NCBI RefSeq assembly: GCF_007565055.1
Contig: NC_044558.1
Coordinates: 82,051,444 to 82,115,443, forward strand
DNA from: Rhinopithecus roxellana
Taxonomy: Eukaryota; Chordata; Mammalia; Primates; Cercopithecidae
DNA: 64,000 nt
Direction: 5' to 3'
Position 1 is the first letter of the stretch. Each line of letters starts with the position of its first letter. A model generated the notes under the pieces. That model worked only from the letters and a program-made list of their open reading frames with translations, searched no databases and was not told the origin of the DNA. A program made the translations under genes and the position numbers. Below are positions 1 through 9,900 of this stretch, in pieces.

Positions 1-249
1 ATTCCCTATACTTCAGGGTCCTTCCCCTCCAGCCATGTCATGTGCATACAGAGGATGCCCACCCCTGCTGGAAGTCCAGAAGTCTGTCCTCTCTGGCTGC
101 CCCTTCCTGGTCTCCTCCACCTGACCCTCCTGCTCTGCACAGCCCCTACCTGTTGAGACCCTGAGGCTCCTGTTGTCCCTGCAGGGGATAATCCAACCCC
201 TGACCCGAGTCTTAAGGCACTGTGTGGCCTGCGCTTGTTTTAGCTCCTG

Positions 250-624
250 AGCCTCTGCGCCTCAGCCCGCACTGCCCTCAGCCCCCGATGCAGCCCTTCC
301 CCCAGGGCCTTTGCACTCGCTGCCGCCTGCACTGCGCTGTCCTGGCCACCAGGCCTCCCTTCCTCTGGGAGGAAGGCCTCCAGTCTCAGTGGAAATGGCC
401 CCTGCCCTGAGAGGCCTGCTCTGCGCCCATGGTCTGTGTGGGGTCTCCTTGGTCACTTTTCTCAGCCCTTGTCACATCTGTCATGGGGCTCGACCTGGTC
501 TGTAATGGCACGTGCCTGTCTGTCATCTGTAAACCAGTGAGAGCAGAATCAGGTTTCATGTATTCTCCGTGCTGACCCTCATGACTAGTTCAGTGTCACG
601 TACACAGCAGGTGTTCAATAAACA
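250..624 (+). mobile_element. L2 (LINE-2) 3' part
   Basis: Diagnostic L2 phrases: CAGGGCCTTTGCACTCGCTG, CTCAGTGGAAATGGCCC and the terminal GTGTTCAATAAACACTTGAT. Old, diverged, in a RILPL1 intron; bases 1-249 to its left show no recognised element. Confidence 0.75.
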
Positions 625-630
625 CTTGAT

Positions 631-1228
631 GGCCAGGTGTGGTGGCTGATGCCTGCCACCAGGGCCCTTCGGGAGGCCGAGGTGGGAAGATCGCTTGAGC
701 CCAGGAGTTTGAGATCAGCCTGGGCAACATGGCAAGACCTTGTCTTTTTTTTTTTTTTTTCTGAGGCGGAGTCTTGCTCTGCCGCCCAGGCTGGAGTGCA
801 GTGGCCGGATCGCAGCTCACTGCAAGCTCCGCCTCCCGGGTTCACGCCATTCTCCTGCCTCAGCCTCCCGAGTACCTGGGACTACAGGCGCCCGCCACCT
901 CGCCCGGCTAGTTTTTTGTATTTTTTAGTAGAGACGGGGTTTCACCGTGTTCGCCAGGATGGTCTCGATCTCCTGACCTCGTGATCCGCCCGTCTCGGCC
1001 TCCCAAAGTGCTGGGATTACAGGCTTGAGCCACTGCGCCCGGCCAAGACCTTGTCTTTATAAAAAAGAGTCAAAAACGAGCCAGGTGTAGTGGTGCATCT
1101 TTGCTACTCGGAGGCTGAGGTGGGAGGATCACTGAAGCCCAGGAGGTGGAGGTTGCAGTGAGCTGTGATCCTGCCACTGCACTCTAGCCAAGGTGACAGA
1201 AACCCTGGGTCAAAAAAAAAAAAAAAAA
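631..1228 (+). mobile_element. Alu, sense, split by a younger Alu
   Basis: Left arm 631-744 and right arm 1045-1228 of one old Alu, separated by an inserted antisense AluY. Begins straight after CTTGAT (625-630), which recurs after the next two Alus. Confidence 0.85.
748..1044 (-). mobile_element. Young Alu (AluYR type), antisense, nested
   Basis: Full-length, low divergence, with CCTCGCCCGGCTAGTTTTTTG and GCAGTGGCCGGATC signatures. Target duplication AAGACCTTGTCTTT at 734-747 and 1045-1058. Confidence 0.9.
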
Positions 1229-1235
1229 GCTTGAT

Positions 1236-1525
1236 GGCCGGGCACAGTGGCCCACATGTGTAATCCTAGCGCTTGGTGGGGCTCAGGTGGGGGGATTGCT
1301 TGAGGCCAGAAGTTCAAGACCAGCCTGGGTAACACAGTGAGACTTAAAAAATTTTTTTTTTAATTAGCGAAGTGTGGTAGTGCACGCAGTGGTCCCAGGT
1401 CCTGGGGAGGCTGAGATGGGAGAATCACTTGAGCCTGGGAGGTCAAGGCTGTAGTGAGCTGTGATCATGCTACTGCACTTTAGCCTAGGTGACAAAGCAA
1501 GACCCTGTCTCTAAACAAACAAACA
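1236..1525 (+). mobile_element. Alu, sense
   Basis: GGCCGGGCACAGTGG start, A-linker near 1347, tail CTAAACAAACAAACA. Diverged, preceded by CTTGAT (1230-1235). Confidence 0.85.
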
Positions 1526-1837
1526 GGCTAGACGCAGTGGCTCATGCCTGTGATCCCAGCACTTTGGGAGGCCAAGGCAAGTGGATCACTTGAGGTTAGG
1601 AGTTCGAGACCAGCCTGGCCAACATGGTAAAACCCCATCTCTACTAAAAATACAAAAATTGCCAGGCATGGTGGCATATGCCTGTAGTCCCAGCTACTCA
1701 GGAGGCTGAGGCAGGAGAATTGCTTGAACCGAGGAGGTAGAGGTTGCAGTGAGCCAAGATCATGCCACTGCACTCTAGCCTGGGCGACAGAGCAAGACTC
1801 CGTCTCAAAAAAAAAAAAAAAAAATACAACAAAAAAA
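1526..1837 (+). mobile_element. Alu, sense (AluS-like)
   Basis: Follows head-to-tail on the previous Alu; poly(A) from 1807. Followed by CTTGATGG (1838-1845), the third copy of the target site. Confidence 0.88.
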
Positions 1838-2009
1838 CTTGATGGGTGAATATTCTTGTGGGGGTACACATGTGTGCACGTATGCAAAAATATGTGAGGG
1901 CACCCCCAGAAGGTGGCTCTGTCTGGAAGAAAGTGGGGATTAGAGTCTGCCCCATAGTGACACATCCTGGTGACCTTAAGGGAGGCTTCTGCGTCTTGTG
2001 CCCTGGTGG

Positions 2010-2165
2010 CAAGGCAGCCTAGTATCACGGAGAAGACGTGGGATCTGGAGTCAGAAAACCTGGGCTTGAGTTCTTGGCTGTAAGACTTTGAGAAAAAAAA
2101 TATCTCTGGGCTTCAGTTTTTCATATATGTAAAATGGGACTGATGTTAGAGACAACATAAATGAT
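2010..2165 (+). mobile_element. MIR
   Basis: GGATCTGGAGTCAGAAAACC, GGGCTTCAGTTTTTC and GTAAAATGGGACTGATG follow the MIR consensus. 2170-2748 beyond it shows no recognised feature. Confidence 0.75.
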
Positions 2166-3070
2166 ACTAAGACCCATTTCCAGTGGTTGGGAATGAGAAC
2201 GAAATAGGGTCCAGGGTGTAAATCAGTTTATCCTTCCTGGGCTTGTCAGGAGTACATTGCACTTTGGGAGCGCGGAAGAAGAACCAGTCCTTGTTCATTG
2301 GCCAGCCTTGGGCGTCTGCCATGTGTGGGGCCCTGGAATACAGAAACAAATGAGACAGGCTGATGCCTCCAGGACGATCATATAAAATCCTAAGCTCTTC
2401 AAGCTCAGGACCCAGGCCTTACGTGGGTTTGTGGCCCTGGCAGTGTCGCCCGCTGTTCTGGAAACACACCAGGGATGCTTGTTCACGGTGGTGACCACTA
2501 GGACAAGAGAGAGGAGGTCAGCAGCAAGGACTTTGATACAGTGGAGCAGCCTGGGGGGACAGTCAGGCCAAGGCAATAACTGAGGGGTCACCTCTGTGCT
2601 TTCTCCTCATGGGATTAGATCTGGCTGCATATCCTGAGTCCCGGGGGCTACGGAGGGACGTTTCCCCTCGTTCACCTGGGACTGAGCCTGGCCATTGCAG
2701 GCCAGCCCAGGCTTCAGGGAGCAGGGGTGCACTGGCAGTGCCAGCACCTGTGGAAGGCTGAATAATGGCCCCAAAATATTAGGTCCTAGTTCCTAGAACC
2801 TGTGGATGTCACCTGATATGGTAATGTCTTTGCAGGTGTGTTATTTCATTCCAGATCTTGAGATGGGGATGTTATCTTGGCTTACTTTGGATGAGCCCTG
2901 AATGTAATCACAGGTATATTTGTAAGATGGAGGCAGGGAGAAATTTGGCACTGACAGAAGAGGAGAAGGCCACGGGACCACAGAGGCAGAGACTGGAGTG
3001 ATGTCACCACAAGCCAAGGAGTGCTGGTGGCCACCAGAAGCTGAAAGAGGGAAGGAACGAAATCTCCCTG

Positions 3071-3381
3071 GGCCGGGCACAGTGCCTCATGCCTTTATAA
3101 TCCCATCACTTTGGGAGGCTGAAGCGGGTGGATCACTTGAGGTCAGGAGTTCGAGACCAGCCTGGCCAACATGGTGAAACCCTGTCTCTTCTAAAAATAC
3201 AAAAAAAGTAGCTGGGTTGTGGTGGGCGCCTGTAATCCCAGATACTTGGGAGGCTGAGGCAGGAGAATCGCTTGAACCCCAGAGACAGAGGTTGCAGTGA
3301 ACTGAGATCACTCCACTACACTCCAGTCTGGGCTACAGAGTGAGACTCTATCTCCAAAAAAAAAAAAAAAAAAAAAAAAAA
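3071..3381 (+). mobile_element. Alu, sense
   Basis: GGCCGGGCACAGTG start, long pure A tail (3356-3381). Inserted into the LTR; AAATCTCCCT at 3060-3069 recurs after the cluster at about 3853. Confidence 0.88.
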
Positions 3382-3687
3382 GGCTGGGCACAGTGACTCA
3401 CGCCTGTAAACGCCAGCACTTTGGGAGGCTAAGGCAGGCGGATCACGAGGTCAGGAGATCAAGACCATCCTGGCTAACTTGGTGAAACCCTGTCTCTACT
3501 GAAAATACAAAAAATTAGCCAGGCGTGGTGGTAGGCCCCTGTAGTCCCAGCTACTCAGGAGGCTGAGGCAGGAGAATGGCGTGAACCTGGGAGGTGGAGC
3601 TTGTAGTGAGTCAAGATTATGCCACTGCACTCTAGCCTGAGCCACAGAGTGAGACTCCGTCTCAAAAAAAAAAAAAGAAAAGAAAAA
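3382..3687 (+). mobile_element. Alu, sense (AluY-like)
   Basis: Starts directly on the poly(A) of the previous Alu; CACGAGGTCAGGAGATCAAG indicates AluY-like. Tail with AAAAGAAAAG. Confidence 0.88.
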
Positions 3688-3852
3688 ATTAGCCAGTCAT
3701 GATGGCACGTACCTGTAATCCCAGCTACTTGGGAGGCTGAGGCAGGAGAATCACTGGAACCCAAGAGGCAGAGGCTGCAGTGAGCCAAGATCATGCCACT
3801 GCACTCCAGCCTGGGTGACACAGCAAGACTCTGTCTCAAAAAAGAAAAAAAA
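3688..3852 (+). mobile_element. Alu right-arm fragment, sense
   Basis: Begins in the A-linker (TTAGCCAGTCATGATGG) and runs to a poly(A) tail; the left arm is missing. Last member of the cluster inside the LTR. Confidence 0.8.
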
Positions 3853-4034
3853 AATCTCCCTTAGAGGCTCCAGAGGAAGCATGGCCCTGATGACACCTTG
3901 ATTTCAGGCTCATTTGGACCTTCTGGCTTCTAGAGCTATGAGAAAATAAATTTCTGATGTGTTGAGATACCAAAATTATTGGTCATTTGTTACAGCAGGT
4001 GCAGGATACTGACACAGCACCCATCCTCACAGGT

Positions 4035-4170
4035 CATTAATTCAACAATAACTTAACAGGCACCTGCGGTGTGCTAGGCACCATGTGGGGCCCAAGGAAT
4101 GTAACAGTGACTAGGGCAGACAGGGCCTTGCCCTCCTGTGGCTGACAGTCTAGTTGGGGGTAGGGATGAG
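4035..4170. mobile_element. L2-like fragment
   Basis: Resembles the L2 phrase ATTCAACAAATATTTATTGAGCACC...GTGCCAGGCAC...GGGCTTACAGTCTAG in degenerate form. Old and short. Confidence 0.5.
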
Positions 4171-4224
4171 GGTGGACCTCGCCCGCCTGCAGTGTGCCAG
4201 ACACCATCTTCGGGGCTCTGTGTA

Positions 4225-4645
4225 TATTAACTGTGAAAGTTGTCTGAATCAAAATGGGGTCACCAATGTTACCCAAAATCCTGACGAATGGAACCCGGGA
4301 AGGCCATGAAGAGAGGGTTTTCACGCTTGCATGCCTGATAACAAAAAAGACTGTGGAAAAACGACAGCTTTGCACAAAGGCCTTTGTAACCTTACACAAA
4401 AAGACTTCTGCCAGGACGTCTGCCTGGCAGTAGCCGGTCCAGCCTCAGACTACAGTCACCCTTGTTACTGATCTATCTTTGTAGCCAAGGATAATTATTA
4501 ATTTTTAAAACAATTATGTAACCCTCCTTATTTTTTCCTTTGAAAATCTTTGTCTTCCTTTACCTCCCTGAATACACATAGTTTACTATGGCAGGCAGAT
4601 TCCCATTGGGAGCAGATTCCCACTCTACTCCCAAAATAAATAGCT
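4225..4645 (+). mobile_element. Possible ERV-type LTR remnant
   Basis: Repeat-like stretch with dense AT tracts, ending CCCAAAATAAATAGC just before an Alu poly(T). The late AATAAA and polypyrimidine content look LTR-like, but no paired ends or duplication were found. Could be unique sequence. Confidence 0.3.
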
Positions 4646-4649
4646 TTTC

Positions 4650-4925
4650 CTTTTTTTTTTTTTTTTGAGATGGAGTTTCACTCTTGTTGCCCAGGCTGGA
4701 GTGCACTGGTGCGATCTCCGCTCACCGCAACCTCCACCTCCCGGGTTCAAGCGATTCTCCTGCCTCAGCCTCCCGAGTAGCTGAGATTACAGGCATGTGC
4801 CACCACGCCTGGCTAATTTTGTATTTTTAGTAAAGACAGGGTTTCTTCATGTTGGTCAGGCTGGTCTAGAACTCCCGACCTAGGTGATCTGCCTGCCTGG
4901 GCCACCCAAAGTGCTGGGATTACAG
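4650..4925 (-). mobile_element. Alu, antisense, 5' end lost
   Basis: Poly(T) start and GAGATGGAGTTTCACTC...; stops at GGGATTACAG, so the first ~20 nt of the Alu consensus are missing where the next Alu begins. Confidence 0.87.
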
Positions 4926-4944
4926 TTTTTGTTTTGTTTTCTGG

Positions 4945-4975
<31 letters not shown>

Positions 4976-5265
4976 GAGACAAGGTCTTGTTCTGTCACCC
5001 AGGCCTGGAGTACAGTGGTACAGTCAGAGCCCACTGCATCCTCAAACTCCTGGGTTCAAGTGATCCTCCCTCATCAGCCTCCTAAATAGCTGAGACTACA
5101 AGTGGACACCACCACGCTTGGCTAGTTTAAAAATATATATATTTTTGTAGAAACAGGGTCTCGTTATGTTGCCCAAGCTGCTCTCAGACTCCTGGCCTCA
5201 GTGATCCTCCTGCCTCAGCCTCCCAAAGCACTGGGATTACAGGCGTGAGCCAACATGTATGGCCA
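4926..5265 (-). mobile_element. Alu, antisense, with (TTTTG)n tail
   Basis: TTTTTGTTTTGTTTT tail, old AluJ-like body with TTGCCCAAGCTG and GTTGCC; ends CAACATGTATGGCCA. Confidence 0.87.
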
Positions 5266-5598
5266 TCTTTTATTTTATTTTATTTTTAAATTTTATTTAC
5301 TTTTTATTTTTGAGACAGAGTCTTGCTCTTGTCACCCAGGCTGGAGTCCAATGGCACGATCTCGGCTCACTGCAGCCTCCACCTCCCAGGTTCAAGCAAT
5401 TTTCCTGCCTCAGCCTCCCGAGTAGCTGGGATTACAGGCATGCACCACCACACCTGGCTAATTTTTTTTGTATTTTTAGTAGAGACGGGGTTTCACCATG
5501 TCTGCCAGGCTGGTCTCAAGCTCCTGACCTCAGGTGATCCACCCGCCTCAGCCTCCCAAAGTGCTGGGATTACAGGCATGAGCCACCCTGCCTGGCCC
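5266..5598 (-). mobile_element. Alu, antisense (AluS-like)
   Basis: (TTTTA)n tail at 5266-5310, complete body, ends GCCACCCTGCCTGGCCC. Third antisense Alu in a row. Confidence 0.88.
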
Positions 5599-5649
5599 AT
5601 CTCTTATTTTAGAGAACTTTCTCTGTTTATTATTTAGGTTGACATAATC

Positions 5650-5815
5650 AATCCTCACAACAGCCCTATGAGTTGTGGGGACTGTTATCACTACTTTATA
5701 GAGGTGGAAACTGAGGCACAAAGACACTAGCTCCAAACCAAACCGCTGATAAACAGGAGAGCCTGTGTCTGAGCTCGAGCTCACCCTGTGAATCACTGTA
5801 CTGTCATCTTTCGTC
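5650..5815 (-). mobile_element. MIR/L2-type fragment
   Basis: CAATCCTCACAACAGCCCTATGAG and GGAAACTGAGGCACAAAGAC are the well-known reverse-strand MIR/L2 phrases. Confidence 0.65.
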
Positions 5816-5833
5816 AGATAAAAGAATGTAAGA

Positions 5834-6121
5834 GGCCAGGCGCGGTGGCTCACCCCTGTAATCCCAGCACTTTAGGAGGCCGAGGTGGGTGGATTACTTG
5901 AAGTCAGGAGTTTGAGACTAGCCTGGTCAACATAGTGAAACCCCGTCTCTACTAAAAATACAAAAGTTAGCCAGGCGAGGTAGCACATTTCTGTTGTCTC
6001 AAGCTACTTGGGAAGCTGAGGTGGGAAGATCACTTGAGCCTAGGAGGCAGAGGTTGCAGAAAGCCAAGACTGCACCACTACGCTCCAGCCTGGGCAACAA
6101 AGTGAGAATCCGTCTCAAAAA
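5834..6121 (+). mobile_element. Alu, sense
   Basis: Target duplication AAAAGAATGTAAGA before it (5820-5833) and again at 6433-6446, after a second Alu. Confidence 0.9.
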
Positions 6122-6131
6122 AAAAGAATGT

Positions 6132-6432
6132 GGCCGGGCGCGGTGGCTCAAGCCTGTAATCCCAGCACTTTGGGAGGCCGAGACGGGCGGATCACGAGGT
6201 CAGGAGATCGAGACCATCCTGGCTAACATGGTGAAACCCCCGTCTCTACTAAAAAAATACAAAAAAACTAGCCGGGCGAGGTGGTGAGCGCCTGTAGTCC
6301 CAGCTACTCGGGAGGCTGAGGCAGGAGAATGGTGTAAACCCGGGAGGCGGAGCTTGCAGTGAGCTGAGATCCGGCCACTGCGCTCCAGCCTGAGCGACAG
6401 AGCGAGACTCCGTCTCAAAAAAAAAAAAAAAA
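6132..6432 (+). mobile_element. Young Alu (AluYR type), sense
   Basis: GGCTCAAGCCTG start, GAGACGGGCGG, AACTAGCCGGGCGAGG, GATCCGGCCACTGC: near-consensus for the monkey-type young subfamily. Preceded by AAAAGAATGT (6122-6131), repeated at 6433. Confidence 0.92.
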
Positions 6433-6864
6433 AAAAGAATGTAAGACACACATAGGACTTGTAAAAAAGTGCCATAAAGGTAATACATGGTGGGTCAGGG
6501 ATGGAGGGAAACGAACGAGTCGGGTGGGTGGGAGGTGGGGGCTGTCACTGGGTGGTCAGAGGACGGGAGGCATCTGTGAAGAGGTGATGTTTGGGCTGAG
6601 GCCTGAAAAATGAGGTACACCAGCCATGGGGAGGTGAGAAGGAAGGGACTAATGGGTAAGGAAGAGGCCTCAAGGTGGGAATGAGCTCAGAGGGAATCAA
6701 GGAATATCAAGCAGGCACTGGGGAGGGCGAAGGGAGTGAGTGGAGGGCGTAGAGGATGAGGCTGGGGGCCACTGAGATCTCAGTTTCATCCTCAGCAGAA
6801 GCGGTGGATGATTTCCACAGAGGAGTAAGGTGGGCTCACCTGCCGGTCTCACTTGCCCACCCAG

Positions 6865-6983
6865 GCATGTCAGAGCGGGAGCGGCAGGTGATGAAGAAGC
6901 TGAAGGAGGTGGTGGACAAACAACGCGACGAGATCCGTGCCAAGGACAGGGAGCTGGGCCTGAAAAATGAGGACGTCGAGGCT
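6865..6983 (+). CDS. RILPL1: RILPL1 coding exon, coiled-coil segment (MSERERQVMKK...)
   Basis: Acceptor CCCAG at 6860-6864 and donor GTGAGT at 6984. The exon opens with GC, completing a glycine codon begun upstream, then reads 39 codons from MSERERQ to NEDVEA, ending in phase 0. It is charged and heptad-like (KKLKEVVDKQRDEIRAKDREL), typical of the parallel coiled coil N-terminal to RH2. The internal ATG at 6867 is a normal Met, not the start of the protein. Confidence 0.95.
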
Positions 6984-9900
6984 GTGAGTGACACACCCCT
7001 GACCTGTGTCCGCCCTCCCAGCCAGTAGGTGCCAGCCAGAGACCAGACCCTCCACTCAGCAGGTCCCTTCTCTCCCTTGCTCTCATTCTTAGGGCTCCGT
7101 GGGGTGTGGATCCTGCTCATGTCTTGGCGGGCCCAGCCTGGAAACAGCAAGACTTCACTGGCAGAGCAGGAGGGAACGTGGCACTGCCCAGTGAGCAGGC
7201 TCCTCCCGCCTCCTGGGAAGGTCCCGAGGCCTTGGCAGCCTTAGCTCTGACCCCAAGGCCTCCTCCAGCTCCCCAACTTCATGCCTGTCTGTGAGCAGAC
7301 TTAGCAGGGTCCAGCGTGCTCCAGGAACCCATACAGTGTTTTTGTGTAAATCAGAAAAAAATGCCCCTTTCTGAAGGCATGTTACTTCCATCTGTTGGGA
7401 AATGTTCATAATGTATTAATTCTAGCAAGACACACTTCCATTTGCCATAAAATTATCATAGTAAATACACAAATTGCCCATCTCTAGCATCATCAGTTAT
7501 AAGAATATGAACAACTTTCAAACAAGATGTCTGCAATATAAATGGCACACCTAAGGATGGTTTGCCATTGTGCAGTGCACAACCTGAGCTGCTGCAGGTG
7601 GCAGCCCTGCACAATGGTCTCCCTTTTTGTACAGTTACAGCAGCAGCAGACACGGCTGATGAAGATCAACCATGACCTTCGGCACCGGGTCACGGTGGTG
7701 GAGGCCCAGGGGAAAGCCCTGATCGAACAGAAGGTGGAGCTGGAGGCAGACCTGCAGACCAAGGAGCAAGAGATGGGCAGTCTGCGAGCAGAGCTGGGGA
7801 AGTTGCGAGAGAGGCTGCAGGGGGAGCACAGCCAGAATGGGGAGGAGGAGCCTGAGGTGAGCAGGAAGCTGGGTGCAGAGGTGGTAGTGGAGGGTAAGTC
7901 TAGGGGTTGGCTCAAGGCAGGCAGGGTTGCCTTGTTTTCCCCTTTATACTTAAGAAAATGGCCAGCCTGGGCAACATAGCAAGACCCCAGTTCTCTACAA
8001 ACATTTTTTTTTTAATTAGCCCATGCGTGGTGGTGCACACCTGTAGTACCAGCTGCCTGAGAGGCTTAGGCAGGAGGATCACTTGAGCCTAGGAGTTCAA
8101 GGCTGCAGTGAGCCGTGATTGCACCACTGCACTCCAGCCTGGGTAACAGAGCCAGACCTGTCTCAAAAAAAAAAAAAAAAGAGAGAGAGAGAGAGAAAAC
8201 GAGAGGCTCAGAGAGTCAAGCTACTGGCCTGAAGACACACAGCTGAGGGGCTGGAACCCCAGACTCCCAGCATTCTCCCACCTCAGTGGTGGTTATTAGG
8301 TACCTGCCATTTATTTATTCATACCAATGGTTGTTGACCATGTAGCCGGCCCAGAGGATAAAATAGCGAGCAAAATACAGACATGATCCCTGTCCACATG
8401 GAGCTTACAGTTTAGTGTGGGAGGCAGACATTAGTTAGTCCAGACCTTAGTCAGTACCACACGGTACCATATGACCCAGCAATTCCACTCCTAGGCACAT
8501 ATCCAAAAGAATTGAGAGCAGGTGTTCAAACTTTTACATGAAGGCCAGGTGCAGTTGCCTGCGCTTGTAATCCCAGCCCTTTGAGCGGCTGAGGCAAAGG
8601 GATCAAGAAGATCACTTGAGGCCAGGAGCTGAAGACTGGCCTGGGCAACATAGTGAGACCCCAACTCTACAAAAAATTCTTTAAAAATTAAAAACTTGAC
8701 TGGGTGCAGTGGCTCATGCCTGTAATCCCAGCACTTTGGGAGGTCGAGGTGGGTGGATCACAAGATCAGCAGTTCGAGACCAGCCTGGCCAATATGGTGA
8801 AACCCCCATCTCTACTAAAAATACAAAAAAATTAACCGGGCGTGGTGGCCCATGCCTGTAGTCCCAGCTACTCGGGAGGCTGAGGCAGGAGAATTGCTTG
8901 AATCCGAGAGGTGGAGGTTGCAGTGAGCCAAGATCGCGCCACTGCACTCCAGCCTGGGTGACAGAGCGAGACTCCGTCTCAAACACAAAAAAAAAAAAAA
9001 AAACCTTGGGCCGGGTGTGGTGGCTCACACCTGTAATCCCAGCACTTTGGAAGGCCAAGACAGGCAGGTCACTTGAGGTCAGGAGTTTGAGACCAGCGTG
9101 GCCAACGTGGTGAAACCCCATCTCTACTAAAAATACAAAAATTAGCTGGGTATGGTAGTGAGCGTCTGTAATCCCAGCTACTTGGGAGGCTGAGGCAGGA
9201 GAATCGCTTGAACCTGGGAGGCGGAGGTTGCAGTGAGCTGAGATTGCGCCACTGCACTCTAGCCTGGGCGACAGAGTGGGTCAGACTCCATCTCAAAAAA
9301 AAGAAAAACTTAAGTGTGGTGGTACCTGTAGTCCCAGTTACTTGGAAGGATGAGGCAGGAGGATTACTTGAGCCCAGGAGTTGGAGGCTGCAGTGAGCCA
9401 TGATTGAGCCACTGCACTCCAGCCTGGGCAACAGAGTAAGACCCTGTAGCAGCACTATTCACAGTCGCCAAAAGATGGAAACACCCCACACGTCCATCAG
9501 CGGATAAATGGATGAATGGGGGGATATGATTCAGCCCTAAAGAGGAATGCAGCCCGGGCCACGCGGTAGCATGGATGAGCCGCGAAAACATCATGCGGAG
9601 TGAAAGAAGCCAGGCCCAAAAGGCCAGTGTGCGACTCCATTTGCATGAAATGTCCCAGAACAGGCAAACCCATAGAGCCAGAAAGTAGATGGGTGTCCGA
9701 ATGGAGCTGGGGGAGGGAGGAATGGGGAGTGACACTGATGGGCATGGGGTTCCCTTTGGAGGTGATGGAAATGATCTGGAATTAGAGATTGGTGATGGTT
9801 GCACAACACTGCACGTTACTGTCCGCGTGGCCAGAGCTGTCCATCACAGCCACAGCTAACATCCAGGTAGGCCCAGGGCTGCAAGGTGGGCACTAGGGGT

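Larger units (their letters stand above)
2749..4016 (+). mobile_element. Old solo LTR (probably MaLR/MLT-type), interrupted by Alus
   Basis: Runs TGTGGAAGGCTGAATAATGG to ...GGATACTGACACA, starts TG and ends CA, and is flanked by the 5-bp duplication GCACC (2744-2748 and 4017-4021). Contains AATAAATTTCTG near its end. Split at 3071-3852 by three Alus. Family name from memory is uncertain; the LTR nature rests on ends plus duplication. Confidence 0.65.
8543..9449 (+). mobile_element. Old Alu, sense, split by two younger Alus
   Basis: Left part 8543-8690 (GGCCAGGTGCAGTTGCC...TACAAAAAATTC) and right part 9311-9449 (AAGTGTGGTGGTACC...) are halves of one AluJ-like element; AAAAACTT recurs at the joints. 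Confidence 0.78.
8455..9830 (+). mobile_element. L1M 3' end, interrupted by Alus
   Basis: CATATGACCCAGCAATTCCACTC before the Alu cluster and GTCCATCAGCGGATAAATGG, GAAGCCAGGCCCAAAAGG, TGGTGATGGTTGCACAACAC after it are consecutive L1M 3' sequence. No intact ORF. Confidence 0.85.
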
